This document shows, in pieces, positions 8,002 through 13,043 of a DNA stretch of 13,043 nucleotides. The stretch spans positions 1-13,043 of the forward strand of contig JAFDHB010000100.1 in assembly GCA_019308985.1 (NCBI GenBank). The letters run 5' to 3'. Numbering within the stretch: the first letter of the stretch is position 1; each line of letters begins with the position of its first letter. Source of the DNA: Deltaproteobacteria bacterium (GTDB lineage Bacteria > Desulfobacterota > DSM-4660 > Desulfatiglandales > HGW-15). The notes below the pieces were generated by a model, which was not told the origin of the DNA, ran no database searches, and saw only the letters and a list, made by a program, of their open reading frames with translations. Both the position numbers and the translations under genes were made by a program.

Positions 8002-8761
8002 TCTGTGCATAAATACTTCCACACTTCAGTACGGGATGGCCTTGATAGACGAAGGGGGCTCTGTTCTGACAGAGTATTTCTTGTCCCCGAAAACGAATAG
8101 TTTTACTGATTTCATGCCGTCTCTCGATTACGTACTGCGGACATGCGGTATTGAAATCAAGGAACTCAGGGCCGTCATTGTTTCCACCGGTCCGGGGAGC
8201 TTTACCGGATTGCGTGTAGGGCTCTCAACCGCCAAGGGTATCTGCCAGGGGCTCCAGATTCCCATTATCGGCGTATCCAGCCTCGAGGCAATGGCCATGC
8301 AGATACCTTATCCATCCGGGGGCGTATGCGCCATCATTGATTCAAGAAAAGGAGAGGTCTTTGCAGGCTTGTTCACGCCCTCTGAAGAGGACCGTTTGGT
8401 GAGAACAAAGGCTGACACCCCTTTGCGCTTTGAAGAGCTGGGCTCGTTCATAGGGGGCAAGAGCATTTTCATTGGTAACAATTTCGTGCGACAGGGAAAG
8501 CTTATTGAAGATTTGCTTGGTCCCAGGGCCCTTCTAGCGCCTGCTCCCCTCTGGACCCTAAAGGCTTCTTCCCTGGCAGTGATTGGGCTCCGACGATACC
8601 AGAGAGGGGATTTTGACCAATTGCGGGACCTGGTGCCTATCTACCTGAGACCGCCTGACATAAGACCCAATCCATTCCATCCCTCGTGGGATGCAAACTC
8701 CAAATCTCAAATCCCAAATTCCAAACAAAGGGAACCAAACCCAAAACCTGCTCCTCTATGA
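7997..8761 (+). CDS. tsaB: tRNA threonylcarbamoyladenosine biosynthesis protein TsaB
   Basis: TsaB pairs with TsaD (and TsaE) to transfer threonylcarbamoyl to A37 of ANN-decoding tRNAs; it is an inactive ASKHA-fold paralogue of TsaD. Seen: MILCINTSTLQYGMALIDEG at the N-terminus, the signature STGPGSFTGLRVGLSTAKG at about residues 63-81, GVSSLEAMA and IDSRKGEVFAG. The family homology ends around LRDLVPIYLRPPDI; the last ~21 residues (from Asn234), low in complexity and rich in Asn, Pro, Lys and Gln, are translated from an A/C-rich repeat. Length is 254 aa, somewhat long for TsaB. The start codon lies in the palindrome AATCATATGATT (7991-8002) and has no clear Shine-Dalgarno sequence, perhaps because the upstream repeat displaced the original leader. 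Confidence 0.93.
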   Translation: MILCINTSTLQYGMALIDEGGSVLTEYFLSPKTNSFTDFMPSLDYVLRTCGIEIKELRAVIVSTGPGSFTGLRVGLSTAKGICQGLQIPIIGVSSLEAMAMQIPYPSGGVCAIIDSRKGEVFAGLFTPSEEDRLVRTKADTPLRFEELGSFIGGKSIFIGNNFVRQGKLIEDLLGPRALLAPAPLWTLKASSLAVIGLRRYQRGDFDQLRDLVPIYLRPPDIRPNPFHPSWDANSKSQIPNSKQREPNPKPAPL

Positions 8762-8845
8762 TCCCGCTGAGGTCCCATTGCTATTTGATACTCGGAATTT
8801 GGTATTTTCTTTGTGGTTTGGTGCTCGTGATTTGATATTTTGGGG
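8696..8845. repeat. A/C-rich and T/G-rich imperfect inverted repeat at the tsaB 3' end
   Basis: The left arm (8696-8755) is a run of CAAAT/CCAAA-type words on the plus strand. The right arm (about 8781-8845) is the T/G-rich counterpart with GATTTG, GGTTTG and GGAATTTGG. CCAAATTCC at 8714-8722 is the exact reverse complement of GGAATTTGG at 8794-8802. The left arm supplies the final codons of tsaB. A 6-bp hairpin, CATCCC-TCGT-GGGATG (8678-8693), sits just before it. This composition is typical of dispersed intergenic repeats in Desulfobacterota and other environmental genomes (recalled, not checked). It is not a CRISPR: there are no regular unit lengths or spacers. Confidence 0.6.
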
Positions 8846-8946
8846 AGACGTCTTATTAATGGCATGCCACCAGTCCAGTGCTTCCCGTAACGGGTGAAGC
8901 TGATATTCAGAGCTCAAGGAATTAATGAGCATAAGTGCTTGAGACA

Positions 8947-8974
8947 TTGACAAAAAACGTCAAGGAAATATAAT
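8947..8974 (+). promoter_or_regulatory. Sigma70-type promoter of the psd-pssA-rsmD-coaD operon
   Basis: TTGACA at 8947-8952 and TATAAT at 8969-8974 both match consensus at six of six bases, with a 16-base spacer. Transcription would start near 8981, about 70 bases before the psd start. The inverted repeat TTGAC-N7-GTCAA (8947-8963) covers the -35 box and part of the spacer, so a repressor site is possible. The promoter lies beyond the repeat that ends tsaB, which fits a separate transcription unit for the four downstream genes. Confidence 0.7.
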
Positions 8975-9049
8975 ACAGGACCAGCAGAGGGTTCTTGACT
9001 TAGTTTGTGCTGAAGAAATTTAGGGCGGTGTTTGGCGGCGATACTGCAA

Positions 9050-9724
9050 ATGAACGGGGCAAGGCATATAGAACGAAGGATCAACAACAGCCTTCCTGTG
9101 GCGAGGGAGGGTCTGCCCTTCATATTTGGCTCCCTCCTTCTGACTTGCGCTTTTTTTTTGGCTGGTCCACTGTTTCTGGTCATACCAGCCTCGGTTGTGA
9201 CCCTATTCATTATCTGTTTCTTTAGGGACCCGGATCGTGAAAACCACGGTGGTGACAGGGCAGTACTGACCCCTGCGGATGGGAAGGTGATAAAGGTAGA
9301 GCATTTACAAGGCCATAACAATCCCCTGGGGGAGCCTGCAATCAAGGTCAGCATATTCATGTCGCTCCTTGACGTGCATGTAAACCGGATACCAGTAAGC
9401 GGAAGGATCCTGGAAGTGAAGTACAAGCCAGGCCGCTTCTTTTCCGCCAATCTGGACAAGGCCTCGGAAGAAAACGAGCACAATCAAGTTACCCTTGAGA
9501 CCGGGGGGGGACACAGGGTCGTATTCGTGCAAATAGCCGGTCTTATCGCCAGGAGGATTGTTTGCTGGATAAGGACCGGTGATGTAGTAAGCGCGGGACA
9601 GAGGTGTGGACTGATAAGATTCGGCTCGAGACTGGATGTGTACGTCCCTGCTGAAAGTCACCTGACCGTGAAAGTCAGGGACAGGGTAAGGGCAGGGGAA
9701 ACTATTTTGGGGTATTTACCATGA
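9050..9724 (+). CDS. psd: Phosphatidylserine decarboxylase proenzyme, archaetidyl-type short form
   Basis: Psd decarboxylates phosphatidylserine to phosphatidylethanolamine at the inner membrane, using a pyruvoyl group made by self-cleavage. Seen: LPVAREGLPFI, a hydrophobic N-terminal region (about residues 20-50), FFRDPDRE, LTPADGKV, SIFMSLLDVHVNRIPVSG, and the cleavage region RFGSRLDVYVP, in which the Gly-Ser bond (Ser at about residue 193) yields a small alpha chain of 32 residues. The short length of 224 aa fits the short Psd subfamily rather than the ~320-aa E. coli type. The start is uncertain: ATG 9050 gives the usual spacing to the VAREG motif, while TTG 9032 with AGGG at 9022-9025 would add six residues. 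Its TGA overlaps the pssA ATG (ATGA, 9721-9724). The partner PssA directly downstream makes the substrate, which supports the assignment. Confidence 0.94.
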   Translation: MNGARHIERRINNSLPVAREGLPFIFGSLLLTCAFFLAGPLFLVIPASVVTLFIICFFRDPDRENHGGDRAVLTPADGKVIKVEHLQGHNNPLGEPAIKVSIFMSLLDVHVNRIPVSGRILEVKYKPGRFFSANLDKASEENEHNQVTLETGGGHRVVFVQIAGLIARRIVCWIRTGDVVSAGQRCGLIRFGSRLDVYVPAESHLTVKVRDRVRAGETILGYLP

Positions 9725-10548
9725 GAACCCGCAGAAAAAAGAGACCCAAGAAACATCGGGACAGGAAAGGGATATATATTCTCCCCAATCTTTTTACATC
9801 GGCGAGTCTTTTTGGGGGCTTCTATGCAATCATCGCTGCAATCCAGGGGAGGTACGAAGCAGGCGCCGTTGCGGTGGTGCTCTCCGGGATATTGGACGGT
9901 ATCGACGGGAGGATAGCCAGGTATACGAAGACCAGCAGCCTCTTCGGGACAGAGTACGATTCTTTGGCCGACCTAGTGGCCTTTGGAGTGGCCCCTGCAA
10001 TAATTGCCTACCAATGGGCTCTAAGACCTTTCGGCCGGCTCGGATGGCTGGCGGCCTTCATGTATGTCATATGTGGTGCCCTGCGTCTTGCCAGGTTCAA
10101 TGTGCAGAAGAGCCAGGCGGAAATGAGCTTTTTCAAGGGCTTGCCCATCCCGGCGGCAGCGTGCTCCATAGCCTCTTTGATCCTGTTCTCGGGAATGTTC
10201 AAGAACCTCATGATCGGCCGTCCGATTTTCATACTGATTTTGATATACACCTTGTCTTTCCTCATGGTCAGCACGGTCAATTACCCGAGCTTCAAAGAAT
10301 TTGAAATAAGGGCTAGAAAACCCTTCAATGTGCTGGTATGGGTTATTCTCGTCCTGATGGTCGTAGCTTACAAACCCAAGGTGATGCTGTTCGTCATAAT
10401 GGTTTCCTACCTTGTCTCAGGGCCTGTCGTCACTGCGCTGCGGCTCCCCAGGAGACGGGAAGAAAAAAAGGAGGTAAAACAAGAACATCTCTGCCAGGTC
10501 GGTGAAGGAGAGAGGGGTCACATAAAGGACGGAAAGGTGATCGGATAA
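9721..10548 (+). CDS. pssA: CDP-diacylglycerol-serine O-phosphatidyltransferase
   Basis: PssA transfers serine onto CDP-diacylglycerol to give phosphatidylserine, which Psd then decarboxylates. The CDP-alcohol phosphatidyltransferase motif is complete: Asp62-Gly63, Ala66-Arg67, Gly76, Asp80 and Asp84. The very basic N-terminus (first ~16 residues) precedes the LPNLFTSASLFGGFYAI segment that is typical of the membrane-bound type II PssA. Several hydrophobic segments follow, and the charged C-terminal tail (from about residue 240) probably faces the cytoplasm. Length is 275 aa, normal for this type. The ATG overlaps the psd stop. A phosphatidylglycerophosphate synthase is the main alternative; the LPNLFT segment and neighbouring psd argue against it. 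Confidence 0.95.
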   Translation: MRTRRKKRPKKHRDRKGIYILPNLFTSASLFGGFYAIIAAIQGRYEAGAVAVVLSGILDGIDGRIARYTKTSSLFGTEYDSLADLVAFGVAPAIIAYQWALRPFGRLGWLAAFMYVICGALRLARFNVQKSQAEMSFFKGLPIPAAACSIASLILFSGMFKNLMIGRPIFILILIYTLSFLMVSTVNYPSFKEFEIRARKPFNVLVWVILVLMVVAYKPKVMLFVIMVSYLVSGPVVTALRLPRRREEKKEVKQEHLCQVGEGERGHIKDGKVIG

Positions 10549-10554
10549 GGGTGC

Positions 10555-11109
10555 ATGAGGATAACCGGCGGAGAGGTCAAGGGAAGGAACCTAGCGGCCT
10601 TGAAGGGTCTTGACATACGGCCAAGTTCTGACTTGGTGAGGGAGGCGATTTTTAATCTCATCGGACAACAGGTCAGGGGTAGAGTCCTGGATCTGTTTGC
10701 AGGAACCGGGGCCCTGGGGATCGAGGCCCTGAGCCGGGGCGCAAATGAGGCCGTATTTGTTGACCTGTCCGATCAGGCCCTGAGGCTTATAAAGAAAAAC
10801 TTGAAGCTGTGTGGTTACGTAGAACGGGGTAAGGTTTACAAGAGAGATCTTTCCAGGGGCCTGCCTTCGAGGTTTCCCTGGGTAGGGAAGAAATTTGACT
10901 TGGTCTTTCTTGATCCGCCCTATGGCAAGGGCCTGATTCCCCCTGTCTTGAAAGGCCTTGTGGAAAGAAGTATATTGACATCCCCGGCCGTCCTGGTCGC
11001 GGAGTCAAGGAAAGAGGAAGTTCTGCCGCTCTCCTGTGGGGATCTGGAAGTAGTTGACATCAGGACATACGGGGAAACAAAGATTCAGGTGTATGAATAC
11101 GAGGTATAA
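10555..11109 (+). CDS. rsmD: 16S rRNA (guanine966-N2)-methyltransferase RsmD
   Basis: RsmD methylates N2 of G966 in 16S rRNA of the 30S particle, using S-adenosylmethionine. Seen: MRITGGEVKGRNL, RPSSDLVREAIFNLI at residues 22-36, the SAM-binding block VLDLFAGTGALGIEALSRGA at 44-63, VFVDLSDQAL, and the catalytic DPPY at 120-123. Length is 184 aa, typical of the family. ATG 10555 lies six bases after the pssA stop with AAGGG just upstream. coaD follows after two bases; rsmD-coaD is a very common pair. Confidence 0.95.
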   Translation: MRITGGEVKGRNLAALKGLDIRPSSDLVREAIFNLIGQQVRGRVLDLFAGTGALGIEALSRGANEAVFVDLSDQALRLIKKNLKLCGYVERGKVYKRDLSRGLPSRFPWVGKKFDLVFLDPPYGKGLIPPVLKGLVERSILTSPAVLVAESRKEEVLPLSCGDLEVVDIRTYGETKIQVYEYEV

Positions 11110-11111
11110 TC

Positions 11112-11597
11112 ATGGGTTGTAAAGTAGCCGTATACCCTGGGACCTTTGATCCCATAACCAACGGCCATCTGAGTATCGTAAACAGGGCGCTGAAGATCTT
11201 CGACAGGCTTGTTATCGCAATATTGAACAATCCCCAGAAGAAACCCCTCTTCACCCTGGAAGAAAGGATATACATGATCCAGGAGGTGCTGAAGGATAGG
11301 AATGATATCGAAGTGGATTCCTTTGACGGCCTGCTGGTCGATTATGTGGTCAAGAAAAATTCCAACGTGGTATTGAGGGGTCTCAGGGCGATGTCTGATT
11401 TTGAATATGAGTTTCAGATGGCCCTTATGAACAGGAAGCTGAACAGGGATGTCCAATCCATTTTCCTCATGACGGATTACAAATGGTTCTATACAAGCTC
11501 AACCATAATAAAGGAGGCCGCAAGTCTAAATGGGGATATCAGTGGACTCGTCCCGCCTGTGGTCTGCAAGATGCTGAAGGAGAAATTCGGGTATTGA
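11112..11597 (+). CDS. coaD: Phosphopantetheine adenylyltransferase
   Basis: CoaD adenylates 4'-phosphopantetheine to dephospho-CoA, the penultimate step of coenzyme A synthesis. Seen: the nucleotidyltransferase motif YPGTFDPITNGH at residues 8-19 (T-x-G-H type), KKPLFTLEER at 43-52, RGLRAMSDFEYEFQMA at 89-104 and the second motif YTSSTIIKEAASLNGDI at 127-143. Length is 161 aa, normal. ATG 11112 has GAGGT at 11101-11105, inside the last rsmD codons, so the genes are probably coupled. It is the last gene of the psd operon; a run of A follows its stop and I see no intrinsic terminator. Confidence 0.97.
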   Translation: MGCKVAVYPGTFDPITNGHLSIVNRALKIFDRLVIAILNNPQKKPLFTLEERIYMIQEVLKDRNDIEVDSFDGLLVDYVVKKNSNVVLRGLRAMSDFEYEFQMALMNRKLNRDVQSIFLMTDYKWFYTSSTIIKEAASLNGDISGLVPPVVCKMLKEKFGY

Positions 11598-11605
11598 AAA
11601 AAAAC

Positions 11606-11634
11606 TTGACACCAGCTTTGGCATAACTCATATT
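11606..11634 (+). promoter_or_regulatory. Probable sigma70 promoter of ihfA
   Basis: TTGACA at 11606-11611 is a perfect -35 box; CATATT at 11629-11634 matches the -10 box at four of six bases with the ideal 17-base spacer. It lies in the 103-base gap between coaD and ihfA, giving a leader of about 60 bases, and suggests that ihfA can be transcribed on its own. Confidence 0.55.
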
Positions 11635-11700
11635 GGTTACTCAAGAAATTGGTGAACATAAGGGAATGCCTCAATAGGTAGCCGGGAAGGGGAATGAAAG

Positions 11701-12000
11701 ATGTCCTTAACCAAAGAAAAGATTATTAATGACATATATAACCACGCGGGGCTGAGCAAAAGTCAATCCAGGACAGTCGTGGAAAAGCTTTTCGAGATAA
11801 TGAAGCGGACCCTGGAGAGCGGTGAGGATATTCTTATAAGCGGTTTTGGGAAATTTATGGTCAAGTCAAAGGCTGCCAGGCGAGGGAGAAACCCCCAGAC
11901 GACGGAGGATATGCATTTGAGGGCCAGGCGGGTGGTGGTCTTCAAGACTTCAGGGGTATTGCGCAAGAAAATCAACCAATCCTCGGACTCCACTTCCTAG
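11701..12000 (+). CDS. ihfA: Integration host factor alpha subunit (HU/IHF family)
   Basis: A small DNA-bending nucleoid protein of the HU/IHF fold, 99 aa. The N-terminal helical part MSLTKEKIINDIYNHAGLSK, then ISGFGKF at about residues 47-53, and GRNPQT at about 63-68 with the proline that intercalates into DNA in the beta arm. ARRVVVFKTSGVLRKKIN near the end is the IhfA-like C-terminal block. Similarity is closer to IHF alpha than to HU, but the two are easily confused, and no beta subunit is visible here. ATG 11701 has GAAGGGG at 11686-11692. It has its own probable promoter. The TAG stop at 11998-12000 shares bases with the stop of rlpA on the other strand. Confidence 0.88.
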   Translation: MSLTKEKIINDIYNHAGLSKSQSRTVVEKLFEIMKRTLESGEDILISGFGKFMVKSKAARRGRNPQTTEDMHLRARRVVVFKTSGVLRKKINQSSDSTS

Positions 12001-12770
12001 ATTCTCACAATGAAGGCGCCTGCAAACCCCATCTCTTTTAATCTCTTCTTTATGTCCTCTGCTTGAGTCAATGACTTTGATCTAGACACGTGGACCCTGT
12101 GTACGGTCCGCATGTTCTGGTCTACAATCCGGGAAATCTCTACATATTCAAAGAGAACTTTCAGGCGTTCAGCGAGCCGAAGTGCATTATCCATTTCCAC
12201 GAAGGCCCCAACCTGAATCGTAAATTCCCCCCTCTGCACCTCGGGGATCTCCACGATGGGCTTGGCTCTCCCGTCATGTTTCAGCACCCCCACCTCCTTA
12301 CTCAAGGCCACAATTTTGACCCGGGCCAATCCATCCTTGAGCAGGCCTATGTCTTTGGCAGCGGCGTAGGAGAGGTCAATGATCCTGTCTTTTATGAAGG
12401 GCCCACGATCGTTTATCCTCACCACGGTGGACCTCCCATTGGAGAGGTTTATAACCTTGACGTAGGTGCCCAAAGGCAGGGTCTTGTGGGCCGCAGTCCT
12501 CCTATGCATGTCAAAGATCTCTCCGCTGGCTGTCGGGCGGCCGTGGAATTTCCTCCCGTACCAGGAGGCCGTTCCCACCTGGACAAAGCCATAGGCATCC
12601 GGGAGGGGATAGTACCTCTTCCCGTCGACCTCATAGGGCCTCGGAAGATGCCCTTTGCTGTCTTCCGGCAGGAGGACGATCCTGGGTGGTGATACCTTGA
12701 TGTGACTTCTTGAGGTGCAACCAAGCAGTGCCGCCATAAACAGGAAAGTGATAATAAGGAGCCTTTTCAT
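11997..12770 (-). CDS. rlpA: Septal ring lytic transglycosylase RlpA-family lipoprotein
   Basis: RlpA is an outer-membrane lipoprotein that, in some species, cleaves glycan strands lacking stem peptides at the division site. From the ATG at 12770-12768 the 257-aa product starts with the lipoprotein signal MKRLLIITFLFMAALLGC, with Cys18 as the lipidation site. The double-psi beta-barrel domain (about residues 65-155) has ASWYGRKFHGRPTASGEIF, TAAHKTLPLGT, VRINDRGPF and RIIDLSYAAA. A C-terminal SPOR domain (about 180-257), beginning FTIQVGAFVEMDNA, should bind denuded septal peptidoglycan. The frame is open 22 codons further upstream, but the signal peptide and the AGGA six bases before this ATG favour it. 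Catalytic activity is inferred from the family; some RlpA homologues lack it. Confidence 0.93.
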   Translation of the reverse strand: MKRLLIITFLFMAALLGCTSRSHIKVSPPRIVLLPEDSKGHLPRPYEVDGKRYYPLPDAYGFVQVGTASWYGRKFHGRPTASGEIFDMHRRTAAHKTLPLGTYVKVINLSNGRSTVVRINDRGPFIKDRIIDLSYAAAKDIGLLKDGLARVKIVALSKEVGVLKHDGRAKPIVEIPEVQRGEFTIQVGAFVEMDNALRLAERLKVLFEYVEISRIVDQNMRTVHRVHVSRSKSLTQAEDIKKRLKEMGFAGAFIVRI

Positions 12771-12807
12771 TCTCAATCCTGGATCCTGGGTCATCAGAGT
12801 AATATTT

Positions 12808-12836
12808 ATTATTGCCGAAAATAAGGCTAGATTCAA
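12808..12836 (-). promoter_or_regulatory. Probable promoter of rlpA
   Basis: Reading the minus strand, TTGAAT (12836-12831) and AATAAT (12813-12808) are separated by 17 bases and match the -35 box at four of six and the -10 box at five of six bases. The -35 box is flanked by CTAG on both sides. Just upstream lies the inverted repeat TGTCAT-N6-ATGACA (12844-12861), a possible operator. The transcript would start about 30 bases before the rlpA ATG. Confidence 0.45.
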
Positions 12837-12945
12837 CTAGAATTGTCATAACTGAATGACATAAGGCCCAGGTCCAGGAAGTCAAGCCACGATTTCTCGA
12901 ACAGCGGCAATTGGAGGCGGGATCGTAAGGCTTTCGGGGTCAGGC

Positions 12946-13043
12946 CTACACAATTGACAAAGGTAGCTTCTTCACAATTTTCAAAATTAACCTCCCAAGC
13001 TCCTTGTCCTTGTGTTGCTTTTCCCCTATTCTTCGACTGGCTT
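12946..13043 (-). CDS. Possible 3' end of an unidentified minus-strand gene
   Basis: On the minus strand a frame is open from the window edge for 31 codons and ends in TAG at 12948-12946. The residues are strongly basic with an amphipathic pattern (KQHKDKELGRLILKIVKK near the end). I do not recognise the family. The fragment is short enough to be chance, so this is only a candidate for a truncated gene running off the right edge. No terminator with a T run is visible between its stop and the rlpA promoter; 12862-12945 shows nothing else I can name. Confidence 0.3.
   Translation of the reverse strand, partial: ASRRIGEKQHKDKELGRLILKIVKKLPLSIV

Noticed and set aside
8696..8755. A/C-rich repeated words, considered as a CRISPR array.
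   Set aside because: Units are irregular, 5-10 bases long, with no spacers and no cas genes nearby.
12090..12692. A 200-codon plus-strand frame opposite rlpA.
   Set aside because: It lies entirely within the RlpA barrel and SPOR regions on the other strand and has no domain or ribosome-binding site.
12954..12982. TTGACA near the right edge, considered as a plus-strand promoter.
   Set aside because: The -10 region at 17 bases reads ATTTTC, a poor match, and no plus-strand gene follows in the window.

Overview
This window looks like ordinary housekeeping chromosome from a Gram-negative bacterium, most likely a Desulfobacterota (former deltaproteobacterial) lineage. The placement is inferred from gene order, protein style (short EF-Ts, archaetidyl-type Psd, IhfA, RlpA lipoprotein) and the kinds of intergenic repeats present. 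I cannot assign a genus from sequence alone. I see no defence system, CRISPR array, prophage, tRNA or rRNA.

Layout. (1) Positions 1-4212, plus strand: the widely conserved translation/envelope block rpsB (5' truncated)-tsf-pyrH-frr-uppS-cdsA. (2) 4335-7769, plus strand: a UDP-glucuronate decarboxylase-like SDR gene coupled by an ATGA overlap to dxr, then rseP. The SDR gene is the unexpected member, because dxr normally follows cdsA directly. (3) 7770-7996: an intergenic region almost filled by a long imperfect inverted repeat. A 7-bp direct repeat flanks it and includes the tsaB start codon, so it looks like a small insertion into a once tight rseP-tsaB junction. (4) tsaB, whose last ~21 codons are made of an A/C-rich repeat element that continues past the stop. 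(5) A consensus sigma70-type promoter, then psd-pssA-rsmD-coaD, closely packed on the plus strand. (6) ihfA with its own promoter. (7) rlpA on the minus strand, convergent with ihfA; the two genes share a CTAG at their stops. (8) At the right edge, a possible 3' end of another minus-strand gene.

How the genes work together. S2, EF-Ts and RRF serve translation; PyrH supplies UDP. UppS and Dxr belong to isoprenoid supply: Dxr starts the MEP pathway and UppS makes the undecaprenyl lipid carrier. CdsA, Psd and PssA form the CDP-diacylglycerol to phosphatidylserine to phosphatidylethanolamine route. RseP and RlpA act in the envelope. TsaB (tRNA t6A), RsmD (16S rRNA m2G966) and CoaD (coenzyme A) are general housekeeping.

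The parts most worth a second look are non-coding or at gene edges: the rseP-tsaB inverted-repeat insertion, the repeat-derived TsaB tail, the homopolymer G run at the pyrH/frr junction, the SDR gene inside the cdsA-dxr block, and the palindrome across the psd promoter.
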